Assembly (NCBI GenBank): GCA_022841825.1
Contig: JALHQT010000001.1
Span: forward strand, 1,396,109 to 1,460,108
Direction of reading: 5' to 3'
DNA: 64,000 nt
Source: Anaerolineae bacterium
GTDB lineage: Bacteria > Chloroflexota > Anaerolineae > Aggregatilineales > Phototrophicaceae
A program made the translations under genes and the position numbers. The notes under the pieces were generated by a model. It was not told the origin of the DNA, did not search any database, and was given only the letters and a program-made list of their open reading frames with translations. Numbering within the stretch: the first letter of the stretch is position 1; the number at the start of each line of letters is the position of its first letter. Below are positions 16,492-25,157 of this stretch, piece after piece.

Positions 16492-18429
16492 ATGTGTGGG
16501 ATTGGCGGATGGTTAGGGCATATGAATTCCGATCCCGCACTGCCGGAACGGATTGCCAGGTCGCTGCATCATCGAGGACCTGATAGCTCCGGCATCCAAT
16601 GCTGGCATCGCGCCACGTTCGTCCACACCCGCCTGAGCATCATCGATTTGTCGCCTCTGGGTCATCAGCCAATGTCCAATGAGGACGGTCGCATATGGAC
16701 GATCTTCAACGGCGAAATCTACAATCATCACGCGCTTCGCGCTGACCTGGAGCGGCGTGGACACAAATTCAGAGGGCACTCGGATACCGAAGTGCTGCCT
16801 CATCTGTATGAAGAGTATGGCTCGGGCTTCGTAAGCCAGCTTCGGGGTATGTTCGCGTTTGCTATCATCGATCTGGAGACATCCACACTCCTGTTGGCGC
16901 GCGACCGGTTTGGCATCAAGCCCCTCTTCTTCGCACAAACACTTGCCTGGCTCGGCTTCGCCAGCGAGATCAACGCACTTCTGCACCTGCCGGGCATAGA
17001 CACGACCCCGAATGCCCAGGCGATTTACGACTATGCCGCTCTGCTCTACATTCCTGCCCCACAGACATTCTATCGCGGCATACAGGCGCTAATGCCCGGA
17101 CAAACGCTTGTGGCTGAGATGCGGGGCGACACCATCACCCAGTCCACTCATTCGTATAAGCAGTGGGAGATTCGGTGGCAGTCGCCCGCGTCCTTTGACG
17201 ACACGGTCAATCGGGCGGATGACCATGTCCGCGCAGCGGTTGGCAGCCAGATCGAAAGCGATGTGCCGCTCGGCTCCATGCTCAGTGGTGGCATAGACTC
17301 TTCGCTGGTGAGTGCGGCAGCCCAGTCCATTATTCCTGGCGATCTCAAGACCTTCAGCGTCAGTTTTCCCGAGCAAACCTACGATGAGTCTCCCTTTGCC
17401 CAACTGGTCGCTGCTCATATCGGAAGCGATCATCACGTTCTCTCCATGCCACCTCAAGCAGGTACATGGGAGCTTATCACCTCGCTGCTTCATCATGCCG
17501 GGCAGCCCTATGCCGACACTTCGCTGTTTGCCGTCAGCGGCATTTGCCGCCTCATGCGCCAATATGTCACGGTCGCCCTATCAGGGGATGGTGGAGATGA
17601 GGCATTCGCGGGTTACAAGTACTTCCGTCGCGCACTCCAACTCCAAAGATTACGCCGCATCCCCGTTTTGGGCTTGCCGTCCACCTGGAGTGCCGCGCAA
17701 GTGCCCCTCCAATGGGCTGCGCGCGTCAGCAGTCGTATGCGCCGTATAGCCTATAGCGCTGGCGAGATGAGCGAGGGCACCGACCTTACGGGCATTCTCC
17801 AAACCATGCTCTCATGGATTCGCCCGAATGAACTGCGCGCCCTTTGGTGTGGTCCGAGCGTACAGCCCCTGCGACGCTGGTTTGAACCCCAGTGGGACTA
17901 TCAACTATCGAGGCACATCCCAATCGAAGACGAGGTCATGGCTCAGTCCACGGAAATCGCTATCCGTTTGATCCTCCCCAACGATTTCCTCTTTAAGGTC
18001 GATACCGCCAGCATGGCGCACAGTCTTGAGGTGCGTGTACCCATGTTGGATGAAGATTTGGTTGAGTTTGGTATTTCGCTGCCCTACCATAAGAAAATAC
18101 AAGGCAAGCAAGGAAAGCGGGTACTTCGCTCACTGGCTGCGCGCTGGCTTCCGCCCTCCGTCGCCAACAAACCAAAACAAGGTTTTGCCATCCCGGTTGA
18201 CCGCTGGGTGGATGGTGCATTTAGGCAGCAGCTTAAAGACACGCTCGACGACCGTAGCCCTGTAGCGAACTTTTTCCACCCGGAAGTCTATCGTCAGTGG
18301 CTTGATGCGTTCTGCGATGGCGGCAAGAACAGCTTGCTCATCAGCCGCGAAGGGTTGTACCAGCGTGTGATCATGCTCCTCTCCCTTCACCTTGCGCTGA
18401 CTCGAACAGCAGTATCTCAGGTCGCATAA
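16492..18429 (+). CDS. asnB: Glutamine-hydrolysing asparagine synthetase family amidotransferase
   Basis: 645 residues. The start is fixed by the need for an N-terminal catalytic Cys (MCGIGGWLGHM) and by AAGGAA 8 nt upstream; the frame is open 78 bases further up but lacks homology. Class II glutaminase domain: HHRGPDSSG, FNGEIYNH, GHSDTEVLPHLYEEYG, LARDRFGIKPL. Synthetase domain: PP-loop MLSGGIDSSLVSAAA, VALSGDGGDEAFAGY, and EVRVPMLDEDLVEF. In polysaccharide loci these enzymes amidate sugar acids or amino-acyl groups rather than make free asparagine, the likely role here. First gene of the rightward operon. Confidence 0.92.
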   Translation: MCGIGGWLGHMNSDPALPERIARSLHHRGPDSSGIQCWHRATFVHTRLSIIDLSPLGHQPMSNEDGRIWTIFNGEIYNHHALRADLERRGHKFRGHSDTEVLPHLYEEYGSGFVSQLRGMFAFAIIDLETSTLLLARDRFGIKPLFFAQTLAWLGFASEINALLHLPGIDTTPNAQAIYDYAALLYIPAPQTFYRGIQALMPGQTLVAEMRGDTITQSTHSYKQWEIRWQSPASFDDTVNRADDHVRAAVGSQIESDVPLGSMLSGGIDSSLVSAAAQSIIPGDLKTFSVSFPEQTYDESPFAQLVAAHIGSDHHVLSMPPQAGTWELITSLLHHAGQPYADTSLFAVSGICRLMRQYVTVALSGDGGDEAFAGYKYFRRALQLQRLRRIPVLGLPSTWSAAQVPLQWAARVSSRMRRIAYSAGEMSEGTDLTGILQTMLSWIRPNELRALWCGPSVQPLRRWFEPQWDYQLSRHIPIEDEVMAQSTEIAIRLILPNDFLFKVDTASMAHSLEVRVPMLDEDLVEFGISLPYHKKIQGKQGKRVLRSLAARWLPPSVANKPKQGFAIPVDRWVDGAFRQQLKDTLDDRSPVANFFHPEVYRQWLDAFCDGGKNSLLISREGLYQRVIMLLSLHLALTRTAVSQVA

Positions 18430-18454
18430 TGACAGAAGATTGTGAGTCTGCCTG

Positions 18455-19615
18455 ATGCAAACTTTGGCACCCCTCAGGATGCTCGTCCTATCCTGGTCGA
18501 TCCCCCACATGACCACAGGCGCGGCAGTGGTGATGGGAAACCTGGCGACGCAGTTCCGCCGCGATGAGATGACACTCGTGGGTGCCTATGATCCTTCTGC
18601 ACCAACAGCATACTGGCAGAAAGATTGGCCCAGGCTGCGCTACGCCATGCTTCAGCCGCCCGATGCGCAGCCGGGCGCGCGGTGGATCCGCTGGGTGCAG
18701 TTTCCGTTCGTCCTCTTACTGAGCCTGTGGCTCACGTTTCTCCACCGCCGCAACCTTCTTTTCGCTGTGTACCCCGACCAGATATTCCTGCTGGCGGCTT
18801 ACTGTGTCAGCCTCGCTACTGGGCTGCCCCTTGTGGCTTACTTTCACAACACCTACGTGGAATGCCGCCCCACCCCCTTTGCCCGTTGGCTTCAGGAGCG
18901 GGTCTTCAATCACGCAAAGATCGTCTTCGTCATGAGTGAAGGCATGGCGGAATACTATCGCGAGCAATATCCAGACCTCCGCTGCGTGCCATTGATACAC
19001 ACCCATCATGGCGCGCCCCCTAACCGCAAAGATGAAATTCGCGATCACGCACGCATACAACTGGCATTTGCCGGCAACATCAACGGATCATGCAGTGAAG
19101 CATTCGCCCGCATCGTCCATGCCATCAAGTCTATGCCCGATGTCCATTGCACAATCTACGGACACTCGAACCGGAAGATTCTGGAAGCCATTGGCGTTAC
19201 GGATGCCCAATTCACACTCGACCGCGTCCCTTATACCCAGCTCATCGAACGTTTGCAGTCAGCAGACATCCTCCTTCTGCCACACGGATTCCATGGCGTA
19301 CTGCCGCCCGCAGAATATCGAACCATCTTCCCGACCAAGACCATTGAGTATCTCTATTCATGCACACCGATTCTCGCGCACGCACCGGCAGACTCCTACA
19401 TCGCGCGTTTCCTGCAAGAGCATGAATGCGCGTATCTGGTCACTGTTCCCGACGTGGATCACATCAAGCAGGCAATACACACCCTGCACAACGACCTTCA
19501 CCTGCGCCACAAACTGATGCAGAACGCGCGTCAGACCGCCCGCCGATTCGATGCAGCGCTTGTAGCCGCCGAACTGCGCCGCCAGCTTGCCTCCTTACGA
19601 AATTCAGAATCTTAA
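18455..19615 (+). CDS. Glycosyltransferase, GT-B fold
   Basis: 386 residues. The N-terminal acceptor domain begins MLVLSWSIPHMTTGAAVVMGN and includes LVAYFHNTYVE. The C-terminal donor domain has IQLAFAGNINGSCSEAFARI and a FPTKTIEYLYSCTPILAHAP block, equivalent to the GT4 nucleotide-sugar site. A second Met (residue 9) could also start the protein. It probably adds a sugar within the nonulosonate glycan, as it lies directly before neuB with a 21-base gap. Confidence 0.8.
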   Translation: MQTLAPLRMLVLSWSIPHMTTGAAVVMGNLATQFRRDEMTLVGAYDPSAPTAYWQKDWPRLRYAMLQPPDAQPGARWIRWVQFPFVLLLSLWLTFLHRRNLLFAVYPDQIFLLAAYCVSLATGLPLVAYFHNTYVECRPTPFARWLQERVFNHAKIVFVMSEGMAEYYREQYPDLRCVPLIHTHHGAPPNRKDEIRDHARIQLAFAGNINGSCSEAFARIVHAIKSMPDVHCTIYGHSNRKILEAIGVTDAQFTLDRVPYTQLIERLQSADILLLPHGFHGVLPPAEYRTIFPTKTIEYLYSCTPILAHAPADSYIARFLQEHECAYLVTVPDVDHIKQAIHTLHNDLHLRHKLMQNARQTARRFDAALVAAELRRQLASLRNSES

Positions 19616-19636
19616 GCGACAGCAACCAGGATTTGG

Positions 19637-20665
19637 ATGATGATAGTGTTTGATCAACGCAAGCCGATTGTGATTGCCGAGATTGCTCAGGCGCATGATG
19701 GCAGCCTGGGTACAGCTCACGCATATATCGACGCCGTTGCTGAGGCAGGTGCCGATGCAGTCAAGTTCCAGACTCATATTGCTGCTGCAGAAAGCACCCC
19801 TAGTGAAGCCTGGCGCGTCAAGTTCAGCCATCAGGATGCATCGCGCTACGACTACTGGAAGCGCATGGAGTTTTCTGAAGAACAATGGCATGGGTTGAAG
19901 CAACATGCCGATGACCGGAGCCTACAGTTTCTCAGTTCGCCCTTTTCCCTCGAAGCTGTTGATCTTCTCGAACGGGTGGGGGTGGCGGGATGGAAAATCG
20001 CCTCCGGCGAGACCAGCAATACCTTGCTCTGGGAACGCCTCGTGCAATCTCGCCTTCCCATACTGATCTCGACGGGCATGAGTGACTGGAACGAAATCGA
20101 TCACGCTGTCGGCTGGGTGCGCAGGCATGATCTTCCATTTGCAGTGCTGCAATGCACCTCGATGTATCCGACGCCGTCCGAAAAAGTGGGGATCAACGTC
20201 CTCAGCCAGTTCCGCGAACGTTATGCCTGTCCGGTCGGGTTGTCCGATCATTCAGGGGTGATCTATGCGGGGCTTGCTGCGGCAGCCCTCGGTGCAACCG
20301 TCATCGAGGTACATGCGACATTCCATCGCAAATCGTTCGGTCCCGATGTGCCCGCTTCGCTCACCCTTGAAGAATTGGAACAACTCGTGCAAGGCGTACG
20401 TTTCATCGCGCACATGAATAGCCATCCAGTCGACAAAGATGTGATGTCCGCACAACTGCAAGGGATGCGCAATCTTTTCACTAAAAGCGTCGTGGCGCGT
20501 GTATCCTTGTCAGCCGGAACGACCCTTACTAGAGAGCATCTGGCAATCAAAAAACCTGGCAGCGGTATACCTGCGCAGAATCTGCCAAAGGTCATCGGTG
20601 CTCGGCTCCGGCGCGATGTTCAGACAGACAGCATCCTTACAGATGAGGACTTAGACTACCCATGA
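19637..20665 (+). CDS. neuB: N-acetylneuraminate synthase family protein (nonulosonate synthase)
   Basis: 342 residues. NeuB TIM-barrel motifs: IVIAEIAQAHDGSLGTAHAYI, GADAVKFQTH, FLSSPFSLEAVDLLE, WKIASGETSN, LISTGMSDWNEI, VLQCTSMYPTPSEKVG and VGLSDHSG. The C-terminal SAF (antifreeze-like) domain is AGTTLTREHLAIKKPGSGIP. The reaction condenses phosphoenolpyruvate with a C6 N-acyl sugar such as ManNAc to give a nine-carbon sialic-acid-type sugar. The next gene starts inside its stop (ATGA), so both are translationally coupled. Neu5Ac versus legionaminate or pseudaminate cannot be settled from this protein alone. Confidence 0.92.
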   Translation: MMIVFDQRKPIVIAEIAQAHDGSLGTAHAYIDAVAEAGADAVKFQTHIAAAESTPSEAWRVKFSHQDASRYDYWKRMEFSEEQWHGLKQHADDRSLQFLSSPFSLEAVDLLERVGVAGWKIASGETSNTLLWERLVQSRLPILISTGMSDWNEIDHAVGWVRRHDLPFAVLQCTSMYPTPSEKVGINVLSQFRERYACPVGLSDHSGVIYAGLAAAALGATVIEVHATFHRKSFGPDVPASLTLEELEQLVQGVRFIAHMNSHPVDKDVMSAQLQGMRNLFTKSVVARVSLSAGTTLTREHLAIKKPGSGIPAQNLPKVIGARLRRDVQTDSILTDEDLDYP

Positions 20666-21819
20666 ACAAACGTAAGGTCTGTGTCATCGTCACAGCCCGC
20701 CCCAGTTATAGCCGGATCCGGACAGCGCTTTTCGCCATTCGTGACTCTGCCGAACTTGAACTCCAACTGGTCGTAGCCGCGTCAGCGCTCCTCGATCGTT
20801 ACGGAAGCCTTATCCAGTACATCCATCAGGACGGTCTCGAGATTGCAGCCCGCGTGTACATGGTGCTGGAGGGCGAGAACCTGACCGCAATGGCAAAGAC
20901 GACCGGTCTCGGCGTACTGGAACTGGCGACCGTCTTTGATAATTTGAAGCCCGATGTGGTAGTCACAATTGCCGATCGCTTTGAGACCATCGCCACGGCA
21001 ATTGCCGCTTCTTACATGAATATCCCGGTTGCGCACGTCCAGGGCGGCGAAGTCACCGGCTCCATCGACGAAAAGGTGCGCCACGCCGTCACCAAGCTCG
21101 CGGATGTGCACTTTGTGTCCACTCAGTTGGCACGCGAACGTGTCATCAGAATGGGTGAACAACCTGACCAGGTGTTTGTTACCGGCTGCCCCTCCATCGA
21201 TATTGCTGCCGAGGTGTTGCGAGATCCTGCGCTGAACTTCGACCCCATGCGCAAATATGGCGGTGTGGGTATGGATATCGATCTCTCAGATGGATACATG
21301 GTGATCATGCAGCACCCCGTAACGACAGAGTATGGGCTTGCGCGCCTTCATATCACAGAAACCCTGTATGCAGTAAAAGAAACGGGGCTTCCCGCCTTCT
21401 GGTTCTGGCCCAATGTGGATGCTGGTTCTGATGGCACCTCAAGCGGCATTCGGGCATTTCGAGAGCGCGAAGGGCAGGTCAATATGCACTTCTTCAAAAA
21501 TATGGCACCGGAGGATTTTCTCCGCCTCATCATCAATAGCAAATGTCTGGTTGGCAACTCCAGCGTGGGCATTCGTGAATCTTCCTATCTGGGCGTGCCC
21601 GTCGTGAACATTGGCACGCGCCAATGTGGGCGCGAACGCGCAGCCAACGTCCTCGATGTCGATTATGAGCGTGATGCCATTGCCTCGGCGATCCACACGC
21701 ACATCAATAATGGGCGTTATCCCTCAGACACGCTCTACGGTGATGGGCAGGCGGGCAAGAGAATTGCGGAATTGGTCGCAAATGTCCCCCTGACTATCGA
21801 AAAGCGGCTCACCTATTGA
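20662..21819 (+). CDS. neuC: Hydrolysing UDP-N-acetylglucosamine 2-epimerase (NeuC-like)
   Basis: 385 residues. The family starts with KVCVIVTARPSYSRIRTAL, then VVVTIADRFETIATAIAA, AHVQGGEVTGSIDEKVRHA, and the C-terminal CLVGNSSVGIRESSYLGVPV UDP-binding region. The predicted reaction is UDP-GlcNAc (or a diacetamido analogue) to ManNAc (or analogue) plus UDP, feeding NeuB. No PglF/LegB-type dehydratase or aminotransferase for the diacetamido route is in the window, which favours the simple ManNAc/Neu5Ac route, though those genes could be elsewhere. Overlaps neuB by 4 bases. Confidence 0.9.
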   Translation: MNKRKVCVIVTARPSYSRIRTALFAIRDSAELELQLVVAASALLDRYGSLIQYIHQDGLEIAARVYMVLEGENLTAMAKTTGLGVLELATVFDNLKPDVVVTIADRFETIATAIAASYMNIPVAHVQGGEVTGSIDEKVRHAVTKLADVHFVSTQLARERVIRMGEQPDQVFVTGCPSIDIAAEVLRDPALNFDPMRKYGGVGMDIDLSDGYMVIMQHPVTTEYGLARLHITETLYAVKETGLPAFWFWPNVDAGSDGTSSGIRAFREREGQVNMHFFKNMAPEDFLRLIINSKCLVGNSSVGIRESSYLGVPVVNIGTRQCGRERAANVLDVDYERDAIASAIHTHINNGRYPSDTLYGDGQAGKRIAELVANVPLTIEKRLTY

Positions 21820-21840
21820 TAGGATATTCCCTTCAACATC

Positions 21841-22548
21841 ATGCCTAAAACGCTCGGCATTATCCCGGCTCGTGGGGGATCAAAAGGGGTCCCCAACAAG
21901 AATGCGCGCCCGTTGTGCGGCAAACCGCTGCTCCAATACACCATTGAAGCCGCACAAGTGGCACAGCGTCTGGATCATGTCATCCTGAGCACGGACAGCG
22001 CGGAAATTGCCGCCATTGGTCATGAATGCGGTGTGGACATGCCGTTCATGCGCCCCGCCGATCTGGCACAGGATGATACCCCCATGCTCCCGGTCATTCA
22101 GCACGCCGTCAGCAGCCTCGAAGCGCTTGGCGAAGTCTACGATCTGATTTGCCTGCTTCAACCCACCAGCCCACTACGTGACGCACCCATGATCGATGGC
22201 TGCATCCAACTCCTGCTGGAGCGGCAAGCCGACTCTGTGTTCACCGTCCTGCCGGTTCCTTTTGAACACAATCCGCACTGGGTGTACTTTGCCAACGATG
22301 AAGGCTACCTTAAGATTAGCACGGGCATCCGAGCACCGATCCCGCGTCGCCAATTGCTTCCCCCCGCCTACCATAGAGAGGGATCAGTCTACGTGTCAAC
22401 CCGCGCGGTCGTCATGGAACACAACAGCTTGTACGGTGATCGGATCATCGGCTATCCGGTTGACCCTACGCGCAGCGTCAACATCGATACCCTCGAAGAC
22501 TGGGCTTTAGCTGAACAGCTCATTTGCGGAAGCAAACCCAAACCATGA
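21841..22548 (+). CDS. neuA: Acylneuraminate cytidylyltransferase (CMP-nonulosonate synthetase)
   Basis: 235 residues. The CTP-binding signature LGIIPARGGSKGVPNKNARP is at the N-terminus, followed by PLLQYTIEAA, VILSTDSAEIA, CLLQPTSPLRDAPMIDG and the C-terminal SVNIDTLEDWALAE metal-binding block. It activates the nonulosonic acid as a CMP sugar for a transferase. The gene lies 21 bases after neuC, and the next gene starts within its stop codon. The order synthase, epimerase, cytidylyltransferase is a complete minimal pathway. Confidence 0.92.
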   Translation: MPKTLGIIPARGGSKGVPNKNARPLCGKPLLQYTIEAAQVAQRLDHVILSTDSAEIAAIGHECGVDMPFMRPADLAQDDTPMLPVIQHAVSSLEALGEVYDLICLLQPTSPLRDAPMIDGCIQLLLERQADSVFTVLPVPFEHNPHWVYFANDEGYLKISTGIRAPIPRRQLLPPAYHREGSVYVSTRAVVMEHNSLYGDRIIGYPVDPTRSVNIDTLEDWALAEQLICGSKPKP

Positions 22549-24251
22549 AGCCGCTCTATCTTCTTGGCAAATTGGCTGAAAAACTGCATCTGAAACCGTT
22601 CGCCCGCCGGGTTCTCAACCGCCTTGGTATCGAGATTCGTACTGGCAATTCGTTGACCGAAAATGCTGCGGCAGTCTTTCGGAGCAGTACGCACCTGGTG
22701 TCCGTGCTGCCATCAGGGAGCGGGAAACGTGTCCTTTTTCTGACGGGACGCAACACAGCCCGCGAATTCCCCATGATCGACGGACTGGTAGGCTGGGGCT
22801 TGCGACTGCGTGGGGCTAGACCGTCGTATCTGATCTGTGACCAGGCACTCACTGCCTGCGAGTTGTCAACGATCAACCATTACGATCGTGACATCGCTCG
22901 CTTCAATGACGCGCAACTTCCGGCAACTTGCCGATCATGCTACAACAGAAGCCGCGAACTGTTGAGCGCTCTCGGCTGGCAGCCCAGAAGGCTTTCGGAG
23001 TTTTTCACACCTGCTGATTGGCACGAAGCGCGCGCCATCGTTTCCCCGCTATCCGTCGCCCAGGCATTTGCCCTGGAATACGATCATCTCAACCTGGGAG
23101 AACATATCCAGTCCACCGCCTATCGAACACTACTCAGCGGCACGCTGGACATGGACGATCCCCAAGTGCTCCGCAGCGTGCGCCGCATCGCGCTCAATGC
23201 CGTTGTCCTGGCAAAAGCAGCCCCTCGCATTTTCGAGACCATGCAGCCGGATTGTATTGTCGCCCATCATGGCATCTATCTGTCGTCTGGTGTATTGTGT
23301 GAATATGCCAAACAGCGCAGGACGCAGGTGGTCAATTGGACGACATCCTATCGCCGCGACTCGGTCATCTTTAGTCACGGCGATACCTATCATCGCACCA
23401 TTGCCAACGATCCGGTCGATACCTGGCAAACGAGTGAACTGACCCAATCCAATCGCAAAACCCTCGAAAATTACCTGGGCACCCACTGGAAAAGCAGTTG
23501 GGACACCATCAGCTACAATCGCGACACCAATGACGATCCTGACGTGCTTGCACAATCACTCTCGCTGGATCGTTCAAGACCCATCGTCGGGCTGTACACC
23601 AACATCGCCTGGGACGCCCAGATATTCTATAAGAGTACGCTTTTTGCCACCCATACGGAATGGCTGCTCAAAACCATCGAAGTCAGCCTCGATCAACCCA
23701 ATGTACAGCTCGTCGTGCGCATACACCCCGCCGAGGTTAAGCATGGACTTGGGCCGGTGCGCCAGCGTGCAGACGACACGATCCGCGCTCGCTTTGGCAG
23801 CCTGCCCGCCCACATCAAGATCATTCCCCCGGAAAGTGATCTGAGTTCCTACGCCCTGATGCGCTTGACCGCTGCTAATGTCGTGTACGGAACCAAGCTT
23901 GGCATCGAGATGGCAGCGATGGGACTGATCGTCATCGTGGCGGGCGACGCATGGTATCGTGGCAAGGGCTTCACCTACGATCCCGTCGATCAACACAACT
24001 ATTTTCACTGGTTGCGCGAGCCGCATCAATTGAAGCCAATGCAGCCCCTCCAATTGTCGCTTGCCGAGCGCTATGCCTATCACTTCTACTTTCAGCGGGT
24101 GATGGGCTTCCCGACTGTGGCGCGCCGCGGAGAAAACAGTTACATCACTTCACTGGAGCAACTCAAGCCTGGACTTCATCACAACCTTGATGTTGTCTGC
24201 GAAGGCATCCTGAATTTAACGCCTTTTGTCGGTGATTATGTGGTAGATTGA
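22545..24251 (+). CDS. Capsule-polysaccharide-biosynthesis-like protein, candidate nonulosonate transferase
   Basis: 568 residues from the ATG that overlaps the neuA stop. The C-terminal half resembles KpsC/KpsS-type capsule synthesis proteins (GT-B-like): IVGLYTNIAWDAQIFY, LVVRIHPAEVKHGLG, and YGTKLGIEMAAMGLIVIVAG in the nucleotide-sugar site. The N-terminal half is not recognised. Direct coupling to neuA suggests it may use the CMP-sugar, but no classical sialyltransferase family motif was matched. No signal peptide is seen; the protein is probably cytoplasmic or peripheral at the membrane. Confidence 0.65.
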   Translation: MKPLYLLGKLAEKLHLKPFARRVLNRLGIEIRTGNSLTENAAAVFRSSTHLVSVLPSGSGKRVLFLTGRNTAREFPMIDGLVGWGLRLRGARPSYLICDQALTACELSTINHYDRDIARFNDAQLPATCRSCYNRSRELLSALGWQPRRLSEFFTPADWHEARAIVSPLSVAQAFALEYDHLNLGEHIQSTAYRTLLSGTLDMDDPQVLRSVRRIALNAVVLAKAAPRIFETMQPDCIVAHHGIYLSSGVLCEYAKQRRTQVVNWTTSYRRDSVIFSHGDTYHRTIANDPVDTWQTSELTQSNRKTLENYLGTHWKSSWDTISYNRDTNDDPDVLAQSLSLDRSRPIVGLYTNIAWDAQIFYKSTLFATHTEWLLKTIEVSLDQPNVQLVVRIHPAEVKHGLGPVRQRADDTIRARFGSLPAHIKIIPPESDLSSYALMRLTAANVVYGTKLGIEMAAMGLIVIVAGDAWYRGKGFTYDPVDQHNYFHWLREPHQLKPMQPLQLSLAERYAYHFYFQRVMGFPTVARRGENSYITSLEQLKPGLHHNLDVVCEGILNLTPFVGDYVVD

Positions 24252-24287
24252 CCCAGAGCAGTTGGAAACAAAGATGACAGACCCAGC

Positions 24288-25157
24288 ATGACATCACTTG
24301 GCGCTCGCGAACTACCCATAGAGCCGGAGTCTAGCCCCGTCCACCTTCAAATTCGTCCGTCGCATGGTTGGGCACGGATCGACCTGGGCGAACTCTGGCG
24401 CTATCGTGAACTCATTTACTTCTTGACGGTGCGCGACATCACAGTCCGCTACAAACAAACCATCCTCGGTGCCTTATGGGCGATCATCCAGCCCTTGCTC
24501 ACGATGATCGTGTTCAGCCTCTTTTTTGGTCGGCTTGCGGGGGTGTCGTCCGATGGCGCGCCGTACCCGCTGTTCAGCTTCACTGCACTTGTGCCTTGGA
24601 CGTTTTTCGCCAATAGCATTACCGCAGGCTCCAACAGCCTCGTGCAAAGCGCCAACCTGCTCAAGAAAGTCTACTTTCCCCGTCTGGCGCTTCCGCTCTC
24701 TGCCATTCTCGGGGTGCTGGTAGATTTCGTGCTTGCGTTTGGCGTTCTGCTCCTGATAATGATCGGTTACGGCGTGCCTATCACCCTGCAAGCTTTGTGG
24801 GTCATCCCGCTCAGTATCTTGGCGCTCGTCGCGGCGCTCGGCGTATCACTCTGGCTCGCCGCCATGAATGTCCAGTACCGCGATGTTCGCTACGCTGTGC
24901 CCTTCCTCACCCAACTCTGGATGTTCCTGACACCTGTCGCTTATCCCAGCAGCCTGATCGAAAACGAAACGCTCCGCAGCCTGTACGCAATCAATCCGAT
25001 GGTTGGCGTTATTGAGGGGTTCCGCTGGGCGCTGCTCGATACGGGCACTGCGCCTGGACCCATGATCCTCGTCTCTACCGTCGTTGCCTTGCTCATCCTA
25101 CTGGGTGGGCTGTTCTATTTCCGCAGAATGGAAGATTCCTTTGCTGATGTCGTATGA
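24288..25157 (+). CDS. wzm: ABC-2 polysaccharide exporter permease
   Basis: 289 residues with six predicted membrane segments after a ~35-residue cytoplasmic N-terminus. Family blocks: LWRYRELIYFLTVRDITVRYK, QTILGALWAIIQPLL, FALVPWTFFANSI-like LVPWTFFANS, and MFLTPVAYPSSLI near the end. It forms the channel of a Wzm/Wzt-type exporter that moves finished lipid-linked glycan across the membrane. The ATPase gene starts within its stop. Confidence 0.92.
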   Translation: MTSLGARELPIEPESSPVHLQIRPSHGWARIDLGELWRYRELIYFLTVRDITVRYKQTILGALWAIIQPLLTMIVFSLFFGRLAGVSSDGAPYPLFSFTALVPWTFFANSITAGSNSLVQSANLLKKVYFPRLALPLSAILGVLVDFVLAFGVLLLIMIGYGVPITLQALWVIPLSILALVAALGVSLWLAAMNVQYRDVRYAVPFLTQLWMFLTPVAYPSSLIENETLRSLYAINPMVGVIEGFRWALLDTGTAPGPMILVSTVVALLILLGGLFYFRRMEDSFADVV

